Shown in pieces: positions 1 to 7,757 of a stretch of 64,000 nt of DNA. The stretch spans positions 868,001-932,000 of the forward strand of contig CAWJJY010000005.1 in the NCBI GenBank assembly GCA_963843385.1, written 5' to 3'. The notes under the pieces were generated by a model. It made no database searches and had not been told where the DNA came from. It was given only the letters and a program-made list of their open reading frames with translations. The translations under genes were made by a program, and so were the position numbers. This DNA is from CAVOHU01 sp963843385. GTDB taxonomy: Bacteria > Acidobacteriota > Vicinamibacteria > Vicinamibacterales > JAKQTR01. Each line of letters opens with the position of its first letter. Position 1 is the first letter of the stretch.

Positions 1-1054
1 CGACGTGGCGATACTGGTCTCGCGTCGCGAAATCCATCAGCGGATAGGCGCCGGCCGGATCCGCTCGAAGGGTCCGCTCCACGCCGCTCCTCGCCTCGAC
101 GAACTCCCGCCAGTCGGCAGCCCCGAGGAACCTCAGGCTGCTGATGCTGTTGCTGATCGACACCTGGTCGGCGGCCTGCTGCTGGTTCTCCGATTGCACC
201 AGGAGCTCGATCGTCAGGCCGTCCTCAGACAGCCGTTGTTCGATCCACGTGAGCGGCAGCGCCAGTGCCGGGCTCTTGCCCTGCAGGCGGCGGGCGAACT
301 CGGCGACGAACGATCCGACCATCGGCGGTTCCGACCGCGCCATGTCGGCGATCACGAGGATGAGGCTCTTCGGGTCCTTCTGTGCGATCGCCGTCATCTG
401 GTCCGCCCAGTAGTCGGCGTGGTTTCGATTGACCCGGTCGGCCCCGATCCGGGCGCCCACGCGGCGGAGGTTCTCGAGCAGCGCGAGGCGGACCATGATC
501 GGAATGGCCCACAGTTCGCCGATGGTGAGCGGCGTCACCGCCTGGTAGGCCGAGACGAAGCCGCCGAGGCCCCCGGTGTCCAGGCGGCCATCGCCGTGCG
601 AAATCGTCTCGAGGGCGATGTCGTACACCCGCGGGAGCGCCGCCGACGGGCCATCGGCCAGGCAGGGCAGCTCGCGGCTGTAGCCCGGAGGGAGGTGCCG
701 TCGGGCCGTGCGGATCTGTTCCTCGATCAGGTAGAAGTTGTCGAGCAGCCACTCGCCGGCCGGGGTGATCCGGCGGTCGTCGTTGACGGCTTCCGTCAGA
801 AGGCCCCGTACGGCGATCAGCAGCGCCTCATTCTGGGCCAGCCGCGCCAGGAGCGCGTTCGATCCACGTTTCGGGCTCAGCCGGTGCGACTCCGCGAGCA
901 CTTTCCCGTGCTGCTCCATCTGTTCGCGGCTGAAGAGCTCCGCGCGCAGCGGCGGCTCCTCGCCGGCGAAGGTCGACGAGAAGTCCGGCCGTCGCGTGAT
1001 CGCCTCGCGCAACGAGAGCAGCGGTTCGCGAATGGTCTTCTGGCTGATCTCCAC
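1..1054 (-). CDS. Cyclic beta-1,2-glucan synthase (NdvB/ChvB type), N-terminal part, runs off window
   Basis: About 351 codons are inside the window; the gene continues beyond position 1. The translation carries the N-terminal helical domain typical of NdvB/ChvB/Cgs: ELFSREQMEQHGKVLAES near residue 40, then AGEWLLDNFYLIEEQIR, the LPPGYSRELP...PRVYDIA block, and LTIGELWAIPIMVRLALLEN. In this family the domain precedes a glycosyltransferase and a glycoside phosphorylase; the full-length enzyme is a very large inner-membrane protein that makes periplasmic cyclic glucans used in osmotic adaptation. The start is GTG at 1054, chosen because AGGAAGGA lies about 10-15 nt upstream and the homologous sequence starts there; another GTG further upstream in frame is possible. 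Two palindromic operator-like sites lie in the divergent upstream region. Confidence 0.85.
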   Translation of the reverse strand, partial: MEISQKTIREPLLSLREAITRRPDFSSTFAGEEPPLRAELFSREQMEQHGKVLAESHRLSPKRGSNALLARLAQNEALLIAVRGLLTEAVNDDRRITPAGEWLLDNFYLIEEQIRTARRHLPPGYSRELPCLADGPSAALPRVYDIALETISHGDGRLDTGGLGGFVSAYQAVTPLTIGELWAIPIMVRLALLENLRRVGARIGADRVNRNHADYWADQMTAIAQKDPKSLILVIADMARSEPPMVGSFVAEFARRLQGKSPALALPLTWIEQRLSEDGLTIELLVQSENQQQAADQVSISNSISSLRFLGAADWREFVEARSGVERTLRADPAGAYPLMDFATRDQYRHV

Positions 1055-1155
1055 GCGAAGAGGTGTCCTTCCTCGATACGGGTTGACGCGCACAGGATAT
1101 GCGCGACGACGCAGACGCGCGCCGAGAAATCGTATCGCGACCGGCGATGGAGCGC

Positions 1156-1171
1156 TGTTCACTTCTGCACA
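1156..1171. promoter_or_regulatory. Crp-like palindrome 1: TGTTCA-CTTC-TGCACA
   Basis: This 16-bp inverted repeat matches TGTNCN-N4-NGNACA. It lies between the divergent glucan synthase (start 1054) and the small protein at 1273. Its centre is 53 bp from the second copy. Confidence 0.65.
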
Positions 1172-1208
1172 CACCCGGCCTCCCTCGTCGGGGTGGCAAC
1201 GACCCTGG

Positions 1209-1224
1209 TGTTCACAACGGCACA
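1209..1224. promoter_or_regulatory. Crp-like palindrome 2: TGTTCA-CAAC-GGCACA
   Basis: This is the second copy in the same divergent intergenic region. It ends 49 bp before the GTG of the small membrane protein, where a Crp/Fnr-family activator could plausibly bind. Confidence 0.65.
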
Positions 1225-1272
1225 GACCTGCTGCGGGGCCTGAGAGTAGGCTTCAATCAGGGAGAGTGCACC

Positions 1273-1416
1273 GTGTGGTTGATCACAATCGGTCTGGCGT
1301 TCGGCGCGCTTGGCATCTGGACCCTGGCGGCTCAACTGTGGCGCGGCGCGCGCCCTCCCGATCTTGGGCGAATGAGCGAACGATGGCTCGCGGAACACAA
1401 GGCCGCCAGCCGATAG
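1273..1416 (+). CDS. Small single-TM membrane protein (47 aa), unknown function
   Basis: The start is GTG at 1273 with a good ribosome site (AGGGAGAG, 1258-1265). The product has one N-terminal hydrophobic helix (about residues 2-19, ITIGLAFGALGIWTLAAQLW) followed by a basic, polar tail with RMSERWLAEH. I do not recognise a named family. The gene stands alone downstream of two Crp-like palindromes and just upstream of the SYLF gene, in a block rich in similar tiny stress-type membrane proteins. Its size makes it easy to miss in automated annotation. The ribosome site, the upstream operators and the clean hydrophobic segment are the reasons to call it real. Confidence 0.55.
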   Translation: MWLITIGLAFGALGIWTLAAQLWRGARPPDLGRMSERWLAEHKAASR

Positions 1417-1471
1417 CAGCCCGCGTCACCGCGCCTGGATCAACAACAACGGCATTCGGAGAGGTTCATAC

Positions 1472-2188
1472 ATGGTTCGTGTGGTTCGCTACGTCGCGGT
1501 CATCAGCGTCGTCTTCGGCACGGCCACCCTTGGCGCTCAGAACAAGGAGCAGGGTCGCCTCGAGAACTGTGGCGTCGTGATGGAGGAGATCCTCAACGTC
1601 CCGGACAATATCCCCCAGGATCTGCTCAAGAAGGCCGAGTGCGTCATCGTCATCCCTTCGATGATGAAGGTGGCGATCGGTCTTGGCGGCAGCTACGGCC
1701 GCGGAGCCATGGTCTGCCGATCGGGCAGGTCGTTCGACGGGGCGTGGGGCGCTCCCGCCATGTATACCCTCGAGGGCGGCAGCGTCGGATTCCAGATCGG
1801 CGTGGAGTCCACCGATCTCGTGCTCCTGGTGATGAACCCGCGCGGCGTGGGGGCCTTGCTCGACAGCAAGGTCAAGCTCGGAGGCAGCGCCTCGGTCGCG
1901 GCCGGGCCCAAGGGACGGGAGGTCGAAGCCTCGACTGACGTGACCATGCGCTCCGAGATCCTCAGCTACTCGAGGTCGCGCGGCCTGTTCGCCGGCGTGT
2001 CGCTGACGGGCACCTCGCTTCGCCCCGACAACCAGGCCAACACGCAGGTCTATGGCCGGAAGATCACGGCACGACGGCTGGTCATGGGGGCGGCAACGGA
2101 GGTTCCGGAGTCAGGCCGTCGCTTCGTGGACGTGCTGCAGAAGAACGCCCCACGCAACATGTCGTCGACCGGTACGGAGAGTCGATGA
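1472..2188 (+). CDS. Lipid-binding SYLF (Ysc84/DUF500) domain protein, secreted
   Basis: This 238-aa protein has a clear signal peptide (about residues 1-22, ending TATLGAQ). The mature part is a single SYLF/Ysc84 domain: IPQDLLKKAECVIVIPSMMK, then GGSYGRGAMVCR, and the typical VLLVMNPRGVGALLDSKVKLGG and AAGPKGREVEASTD segments. In bacteria these are small secreted or lipid-associated proteins of poorly defined role, linked to phosphoinositide or membrane binding by analogy with eukaryotic SH3YL1/Ysc84. A strong stem-loop follows the gene (2261-2298). The upstream small protein may be co-transcribed, because only 55 bp separate them. Confidence 0.85.
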   Translation: MVRVVRYVAVISVVFGTATLGAQNKEQGRLENCGVVMEEILNVPDNIPQDLLKKAECVIVIPSMMKVAIGLGGSYGRGAMVCRSGRSFDGAWGAPAMYTLEGGSVGFQIGVESTDLVLLVMNPRGVGALLDSKVKLGGSASVAAGPKGREVEASTDVTMRSEILSYSRSRGLFAGVSLTGTSLRPDNQANTQVYGRKITARRLVMGAATEVPESGRRFVDVLQKNAPRNMSSTGTESR

Positions 2189-2260
2189 CAGTCTGAAGGG
2201 TGACCGTGCGGTCCGCTGATCCTCGCGCCCGGCGCGTGTGACGGCGGAAGCAACCGCGTC

Positions 2261-2298
2261 ACACGAGAAAGGCCCGGTTGACGCCGGGCCTTTCGTGT
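2261..2298. terminator. Strong stem-loop terminator between convergent genes
   Basis: GAAAGGCCCGG and CCGGGCCTTTC form a long GC-rich hairpin with a 6-nt loop, and the flanking ACACGA/CGTGT bases extend it. The arms supply A and T tracts on each strand, so it can end transcription of both the SYLF gene (+) and the phosphatase gene (-). Confidence 0.75.
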
Positions 2299-2400
2299 CG
2301 TACCGCTGCTGTGCGGTGAACGTCTTTCTCCGGGGCTCGCCGCAATCAGCTCGACCAAGAGCGAACGCGCTCGAGCATCAGGTCACTCGGGCGCGAGGCC

Positions 2401-3270
2401 TCACAACGCCGGGCGGATGGTGCGGTGAATGACGCCGGAGTCCACCACCGCGCCTGTGCGCGACGTGGCGTTGAAGTACAGGTCGTCACCGGCGATTTCG
2501 ATCAGCATGAACGAGCGATCCGTGTCGAATCCCTTCGCGGTGTGTGCCGAAGGCTCGAGATTGCCCGCACGCAACGAGCCCGAGGCCCCCTCGGTGAAGT
2601 AGTGGATTCCCTGCTGCGGGCGCAATCGCTCGTACACGTGGTCGTGGCCTGCGAGCACGACATCCACGCCGTACTTGACGAACAAGGGTTCGAGCGCCTT
2701 CCGAAGGTCGGTTGCCGGGCCGTGAAACGCTCCGGATGAGTACAGCGGATGATGGAAATAGCAGATCTTCCAGACTCCGTTGCCGGCCTCACGCAGCTTG
2801 GCCTCGAGCCAGGCCATCTGCTTCAGATCCATGTAGTTGGTGTCGAGCGCGAAGAAGCGCACGTTGCCCTTGCTGTAGGTGTAGTAGTTCGCGCCGTTCA
2901 TGTTGAACGGCTTGTAGAACCGCTCGTTGGTCTTGTCGTGGTTCCCCAGCGTGGCGTAGAACAACACGCCCGCGTCCAGCAGCGGCTTGTAGGGAACCGC
3001 GAATTCCCTGTCGAAATCGGACGGCTGCCCGCCTGAGTAGAGGTTGTCGCCCAGGGTGATGACGAACTCGAACGGGAACGTCTCGCGCGACTTGGCCATC
3101 TGCAGCGCGACGTCCAATTGGGGCTGCTCTCCCGTGCCCATGTCTCCAATCGCCGCCAGACGGACCGAGTTCGACAGGAGCGGAAATGCGAAGTCGCTCG
3201 CAGTGCCGCCGGACAGCACCAGCGCGATCGCGAACGGCAGCGCGAGCGAGAAGACAACGCGAGGTCGCAT
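2401..3270 (-). CDS. Secreted metallophosphoesterase, type 5 acid phosphatase-like
   Basis: This 289-aa protein has an N-terminal signal peptide (residues 1-25). All calcineurin-type metal-binding motifs are present in order: GDMG (D43), GDN (D75), GNHD (N110-D112), FHHP (H173/H174) and GHDH (H209, H211). The short length and the YSSGAFHG context match the tartrate-resistant acid phosphatase (type 5) subgroup more than the long plant-like enzymes. The expected role is periplasmic or extracellular phosphate-ester hydrolysis. The upstream genes on the same strand encode a 41-aa membrane protein and a PLD-family protein, with 15 bp to the former, so all three may form an operon. Confidence 0.85.
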   Translation of the reverse strand: MRPRVVFSLALPFAIALVLSGGTASDFAFPLLSNSVRLAAIGDMGTGEQPQLDVALQMAKSRETFPFEFVITLGDNLYSGGQPSDFDREFAVPYKPLLDAGVLFYATLGNHDKTNERFYKPFNMNGANYYTYSKGNVRFFALDTNYMDLKQMAWLEAKLREAGNGVWKICYFHHPLYSSGAFHGPATDLRKALEPLFVKYGVDVVLAGHDHVYERLRPQQGIHYFTEGASGSLRAGNLEPSAHTAKGFDTDRSFMLIEIAGDDLYFNATSRTGAVVDSGVIHRTIRPAL

Positions 3271-3285
3271 GAGCGGTTCCAGTTC

Positions 3286-3411
3286 CTAGGGCGCGGGTGA
3301 AAAAGCGGGGAGGACCTGGCCCGCCAGCTTCCTGCCGGGGCCGGCAACGCCCATGACGAGGGCCAACAACGCCAGCCCTCCCAGAGATCGACTCCAATAG
3401 TTCGTGCTCAT
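3286..3411 (-). CDS. Small membrane protein (41 aa), translationally coupled to the PLD gene
   Basis: The ATG of this short frame overlaps the stop of the upstream PLD-family gene (ATGA at 3408-3411), a classic sign of translational coupling. The peptide has a hydrophobic stretch LGGLALLALVMGVAG (about residues 10-24) followed by RKLAGQVLPAFSPAP, so one TM segment or a signal peptide. I know no family for it. It sits between the PLD-family protein and the acid phosphatase, so a membrane-anchor or accessory role is only a guess. The alternative is a chance frame; the exact ATGA junction argues against that. Confidence 0.55.
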   Translation of the reverse strand: MSTNYWSRSLGGLALLALVMGVAGPGRKLAGQVLPAFSPAP

Positions 3412-4547
3412 TCGACACTCCTCGGAGGCTGGGTTTCCTGAGCGTCCTGTGCTTCGTGAACCGCCTCCTTGACGGCCTCTTTCACGGCCTGCTTCACGAC
3501 CTGCTTCATCGTGTCCTTGACGTCCTTGTCGTTGAGCACATCGTCGCCGGCCTTGACCACCGCCTGCCTCACCGCCTTCTTCACGGTAGAGGTGAGCGAT
3601 TGCAGCTCCTGCGTGAACACCCCGACGGCTTTCGCGACCTCCGCAGGGGTCGCAGCGGTCAACTCCTCGGCCGGCGAGTCGCCCAAGTCTGTGCGGCTCG
3701 GCATTGCCTTGGTGCCGGGCCTGCGCCAGTCCGACTCGAATGTGTCGACCAGCTGCTTCACGACTTTCGGATCTCGGACGATCAGGCCAATTTCACGGCG
3801 CGAGTCGAGTTCGGCCGCGCGAAGGCTCTGGCTGCCGACGAAGGCCAGGCGCCGATCGCGGATGATCGTTCGCGTATGGAGGCGTGATCCGGCCAGCTTC
3901 TGCACATCGAAGGACACCCGGCCCGGCACCCGGCCGATGACCTTGACCTCCACGCCCGCCTTCACTCGCTCTTGCAGGATCTGCAGCATCTCCCTGTCCG
4001 AGATGCTGGGGTCGTAGATCAGCAGCTGCTTTCTCGCCCCCTTCAAGAACGTGCCGAGCACGCGCCTGGAATTCTCCGGGCTCACGACGAACGTCTCGAC
4101 CTTCGGCACGTACCGGGTCCGTGTGCAGTCGGCCTTGAACAGTTTCAACGCTTCCCGCAGGCAGTCCGGCTGGCTGGTCACGATTCCGAACCCCCGACTG
4201 TGATCGATGTCGAGACGCGTGAAGTTGAACGAGAGGACGTGCAGGATCCTGCGGTCGATCAGGATGTACTTGCCGTGGTACCGGACGAGATCGTCGGAGG
4301 TGCGCGCCACGATGATCCCGGCCTCGAGAAACCGCAGTTCGAGTTGGCGCAGGCTCTTCTCACCGCCGCGGCTGGCAAACGCAATGAGCGCGGTCACCCG
4401 TACGCCCTTCGCGGCTGCCTCCGTGAGGGCCATCTCGACGTCCTTGCGATCGAGGCGGAAAATCGCGATCTCAACGCTTCGCTTGGCGCGCTTGATCGCA
4501 GAGAGCAACGGCGCGACACCGTCCGCGGGCTCGATGATGAGCTTCAT
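3408..4547 (-). CDS. Phospholipase D-like (HKD) protein with C-terminal amphipathic helix
   Basis: This 379-aa protein has two PLD repeats. The first HKD motif is YHGKYILID (H91, K93, D98). The second is LHTRTIIRD (H224, R226, D231), in which the usual lysine is arginine. There is no N-terminal TM pair as in classical cardiolipin synthase, so it may be cytosolic or peripheral. Residues about 300-370 are a long, strongly helical lysine/alanine tail with repeated VKQAVKEAV-type heptads, plausibly a coiled coil or membrane-binding amphipathic helix. Cardiolipin/phosphatidyl transfer is the family expectation, but the substrate is unknown. The gene is coupled to the 41-aa protein downstream. Confidence 0.8.
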   Translation of the reverse strand: MKLIIEPADGVAPLLSAIKRAKRSVEIAIFRLDRKDVEMALTEAAAKGVRVTALIAFASRGGEKSLRQLELRFLEAGIIVARTSDDLVRYHGKYILIDRRILHVLSFNFTRLDIDHSRGFGIVTSQPDCLREALKLFKADCTRTRYVPKVETFVVSPENSRRVLGTFLKGARKQLLIYDPSISDREMLQILQERVKAGVEVKVIGRVPGRVSFDVQKLAGSRLHTRTIIRDRRLAFVGSQSLRAAELDSRREIGLIVRDPKVVKQLVDTFESDWRRPGTKAMPSRTDLGDSPAEELTAATPAEVAKAVGVFTQELQSLTSTVKKAVRQAVVKAGDDVLNDKDVKDTMKQVVKQAVKEAVKEAVHEAQDAQETQPPRSVE

Positions 4548-4599
4548 GGCCGGTACTCCCTGGTCGCCGGCCGGCCGCGCCCGTGCTGCCTCCAGGTAA

Positions 4600-5622
4600 T
4601 CACAGAGCCTCCAGCGCAGCGATCCGGATCCGGATGCTCCTCGTCAGACTCTCGACCTCGTCGGGCCCGTACCCTCCGGCTCGGAAGCCGTCGTGAATCT
4701 GTTCTTCGGAGAGCATCGACAGCCGCTGCCCCAGCCATTTCGCGTCGGCGCGAGGAATGTGCCTGCTGATCTTCTGCATCTTCGTGCGCTCGTCGTAGTA
4801 CGAGGGCGCGAACGCCCACAGCCAGAACATGGGGCGGCTCTGGAGCTCGAAGTCAATCAGGTCCCCCTTGACCTTGACGACGAACTTCGAGTCTGCGTAG
4901 TCCTTGGGGACGCCCCTGGAATGGACCCCCCATACGCCGGTCTTGCCAAACGTGGCGCCGACGTCGCTCACGAGGAAACGGCGCTCGCCGTCCATCACGT
5001 AGATGGAGTTGTTGACATCCTTCAGATCCCAGTTGTTCAGGAGCGCCATCATCACGCGCAGGCCGTTCAGCTCCCGCTGTCCGAGGAACGGATTGTCGAA
5101 CCAATCCCAGTCCCCGAGTTTCTCGACCGTGGTCGGCTTCCGTTCCAGCCTGGCGCCGTGGGCGACCCCGTCCGGGGACACCAGTTTCTGGCCACGATGC
5201 AAGATCGGCAGGCCCTGCACCGTGAGCTCGTCCAGGTAGTAGTCTTCGTCGGCAAAGAACCCGGCCGCCCACAGGAACCGCGTCGCCGCTGTTTCCGACT
5301 GCGATTCCGGCCCAAGCTTGACCTTCCACACGACACCCTTCCCGTCGGTCACGTCGAACTTCGGGTTGGTCGCCGCCGAGTCCTCGCTGACGAACGTGAA
5401 GGTGCCCGCCGGGTCCGGCGCGTGCGCCTTTCCGCCGATCCCGTTGATCAGGTCCAGGGAGGCCATGTCGCCGGGATCCTGCCAGATGCGCTCCGGCAGA
5501 CTGGCGGCGGCGGCCTTCGCGGCGCTGGGGTCCTTCTTCTGGGCGGTCACGCCGGCCGAGATGACCGCCAGCGCCACCGTCACAGTGGCGCATATCTTCA
5601 AACCGGTTCGTCGCATGGTCAT
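4600..5622 (-). CDS. Secreted protein with kinase-like motifs, uncharacterised
   Basis: This 340-aa protein has a signal peptide (about residues 1-27, ending SAGVTAQ). I do not recognise it as a named family, but the residue order resembles a protein/lipid-kinase fold: VVWKVKLG (K100/K102, a beta-3 lysine), SETAATRFLWAAGF (E110, helix C), NNWDLKDVNNSIYV (D199 and N204/N205, catalytic loop) and FLVSDVGATFG (D220-x-G, metal-binding loop). HipA-, Fam20C- and PI-kinase-like proteins show such minimal motifs. The signal peptide would place it in the periplasm. M1 was chosen as start because GAAGGG lies 10 nt upstream. It lies 52 bp upstream of the PLD-family gene on the same strand. Functional assignment is inference only. 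Confidence 0.6.
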   Translation of the reverse strand: MTMRRTGLKICATVTVALAVISAGVTAQKKDPSAAKAAAASLPERIWQDPGDMASLDLINGIGGKAHAPDPAGTFTFVSEDSAATNPKFDVTDGKGVVWKVKLGPESQSETAATRFLWAAGFFADEDYYLDELTVQGLPILHRGQKLVSPDGVAHGARLERKPTTVEKLGDWDWFDNPFLGQRELNGLRVMMALLNNWDLKDVNNSIYVMDGERRFLVSDVGATFGKTGVWGVHSRGVPKDYADSKFVVKVKGDLIDFELQSRPMFWLWAFAPSYYDERTKMQKISRHIPRADAKWLGQRLSMLSEEQIHDGFRAGGYGPDEVESLTRSIRIRIAALEAL

Positions 5623-5648
5623 GATGGCTCAGCCCTTCCCGGTCGCGG

Positions 5649-7502
5649 TCATTGCGGCACGGCCTCCAGGGAGCTACGGTCGATCGTGGCACCCTCCGGG
5701 GTTTGAATTCTGTTCAATTCCGCATACACGCCGTTCAAGGCCACCAGCTCGTCGTGCGTGCCCTGCTCGGCCAGTTCGCAGTCCTTGATGACGAAGATGA
5801 CGTCCGCGTGGCGGACCGTGCCGAGACGATGGGCGATGACGACCGAGGTCCGGCCCTGCATCAGCCTGTTCAGGGCCTCCATGACGGACTGCTCAGAGAC
5901 GGCGTCAAGCCCCGCGGTCGGCTCGTCGAGGATCAGGATGGGTGTGTCGCGGATGACCGCGCGGGCAATGGCGATGCGCTGGCGCTGGCCGCCCGAGAGC
6001 GTGACGCCGCGCTCGCCCACCATCGTGTCGTAGCCGTCGGGCATCGCGTCGATGAATTCGTGGGCGTTCGCCAGCTCGGCCGCGCGCCTGATCTCTTTGG
6101 ACGAAGCGCCCGGCTTGCCGTAGGCGATGTTCTCCCAGATTGTTGCGCGGAAGAGCAGCGTGTCCTGCAGCACGAAACTCATCTGGTCGCGCAACGACTT
6201 CAACCGGTACCGCCGGATGTCGGTGCCCTGGATGACGACCTGCCCGGACGCGGGATCGTAGAACCGCGGAATCAGGCTCACGATGGTCGTCTTCCCCGCC
6301 CCCGACGGCCCGACGATGGCCGCGACCTGCCCCGCTTCGACCTTCAGGCTCACGTCCTTCAGGATTTGTTTTTCGGGCCCGTAGTTGAAACTGACCTTGT
6401 CGAACTCGATCTGACCGGTGAAGGTCGGCGCCCGGCGCGCGCCCGGCATGTCGCGGACGAGGCTTTCGATGTCGAGCACTTCCTGGATGCGCTCGTAGCC
6501 GACCATCGCCTTGGAGACGGTGTCGGTCATCTTCGAGAGATCCCGCATGGGCTTGTACATCTTGCCCAGGTAGAGGAGGAACACGATGAGCACGCCGGCG
6601 CTGAGCTGTCCGCTCAGGGCGAGCCGGGCGCCGTACCAGAGGACCAGGCAGGTTCCGATCGCGACGATCACCTCGACCACCGGGGCGAGCTTGGCCTTGA
6701 GGGTTCGGGCCTCGAGGCCGGCCTCGACGTTGGCCAGACTCTCGGAGTCGAACCGCTTCTGCTCGTAGTCTTCCCGCGCGAAGGCCTTGACCACGCGGAT
6801 CGACGTCAGCACTTCCTGGACAACCGACAGCAGCTCGCCTTCCTTGGTGCGCACCGCGCGCGAGGCTTTCTTGATGCGCCACGTGTAGCGGTACACCACG
6901 GCAAAGAGCACGGGCATCACCGAGAGCGCGATGAGCGTGAAGCGCCAGTTGAGGTAGAACATGACCCCGATCATGCCGGCCAGGGTCATCAGGCTGACGA
7001 GGATGCCGAGCAGCGCCGTGTCGATGAACGCCTGGATGACCTCGATGTCGCTCGTGACCCGCGTGATCAGGTCGCCCGTCCGCGCCTTGTCGTGTTCCTC
7101 GAGCGACAGCCGCTGGATGTGATGGTAGATGGTCCGGCGCAGGTCGTGCCCCACCCACTGGCTCACGCTGGTCGTCAGGTACTTCTCGAAGTACGCGCTG
7201 ACGGCGCCGACAATCGCAATGCCCGCCACGGCGGCCACGGCGAAATTCAACACCGCGTACGGCCCCTGACCGAAGATGCCCGACACGGTGCGGCTCAGAA
7301 GCCCCGGCAGGGGTTTCGACTGCAGGATGTTGTCGACGACGACCTTCACGGGCCACGGCTCGAGAATGCCCGCGAGCGTTTCTCCCAGAACGGCCACGAA
7401 CGCCAGCGTCAGAGCCTTCCAGTGAGGCCGGACCAGATCGATGATCTTCAGCGCCCGGGGCGATGATCGAGACTTCGGAGGGGTGCCTGGCTTGTCGGGC
7501 AT
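5649..7502 (-). CDS. MsbA-type ABC exporter (fused TM and ATPase domains)
   Basis: From the ATG at 7502 the protein has 617 residues. An N-terminal exporter-type transmembrane domain (about residues 25-320) is followed by a nucleotide-binding domain with Walker A GPSGAGKTT (about 398-405), signature LSGGQ (about 502), Walker B ILILDEP (about 522-528) and the H-loop in VIAHRLGTV. The architecture matches half-size exporters of lipids, peptides or drugs that work as homodimers. An in-frame start at 7598 exists, but it adds only an arginine-rich tail that aligns with nothing I know. The downstream secreted kinase-like gene begins 26 bp after the stop. A Crp-like palindrome lies about 230 bp upstream. 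The substrate cannot be inferred. Confidence 0.88.
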   Translation of the reverse strand: MPDKPGTPPKSRSSPRALKIIDLVRPHWKALTLAFVAVLGETLAGILEPWPVKVVVDNILQSKPLPGLLSRTVSGIFGQGPYAVLNFAVAAVAGIAIVGAVSAYFEKYLTTSVSQWVGHDLRRTIYHHIQRLSLEEHDKARTGDLITRVTSDIEVIQAFIDTALLGILVSLMTLAGMIGVMFYLNWRFTLIALSVMPVLFAVVYRYTWRIKKASRAVRTKEGELLSVVQEVLTSIRVVKAFAREDYEQKRFDSESLANVEAGLEARTLKAKLAPVVEVIVAIGTCLVLWYGARLALSGQLSAGVLIVFLLYLGKMYKPMRDLSKMTDTVSKAMVGYERIQEVLDIESLVRDMPGARRAPTFTGQIEFDKVSFNYGPEKQILKDVSLKVEAGQVAAIVGPSGAGKTTIVSLIPRFYDPASGQVVIQGTDIRRYRLKSLRDQMSFVLQDTLLFRATIWENIAYGKPGASSKEIRRAAELANAHEFIDAMPDGYDTMVGERGVTLSGGQRQRIAIARAVIRDTPILILDEPTAGLDAVSEQSVMEALNRLMQGRTSVVIAHRLGTVRHADVIFVIKDCELAEQGTHDELVALNGVYAELNRIQTPEGATIDRSSLEAVPQ

Positions 7503-7729
7503 GCTGTTCACTGCCGTGTTGGTCGAGGGGGCGCAGAAACCCTGCTGGTCGCGGATGGTGCCGGCCGCGCGCCGGCTCCGCCTGCGAACCCGCCGCAACC
7601 GGGTGTGGGCGCGGTGCTGGCAGGCGGCGAGGTCAGGAAGACAACCCGGAGCGTCGTCGTCCCGATCACGACCCCTGAGGCCTCACCGGCCAGACGTCAG
7701 TGAGCATAGTGAGTCCGGCAGCTCCGCGC

Positions 7730-7745
7730 TGTCCCGAACAGCACA
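7730..7745. promoter_or_regulatory. Crp-like palindrome 3: TGTCCC-GAAC-AGCACA
   Basis: This copy matches the TGTNCN-N4-NGNACA pattern and lies in the gap between the Omp85-like gene stop (7758) and the ABC exporter start (7502). It is the weakest copy by half-site symmetry and the farthest from its gene. Confidence 0.45.
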
Positions 7746-7757
7746 TAGGGGGAGGAC

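Noticed and set aside
7085..7120. TGTTCC-TCGA-GCGACA inside the ABC exporter gene
   Set aside because: It lacks the G at position 12 of the pattern and lies in coding sequence, so it was treated as chance.
5652..7466. Long plus-strand open frame opposite the ABC exporter
   Set aside because: Composition is His/Asp/Arg-rich shadow sequence; the minus-strand frame has all ABC motifs.
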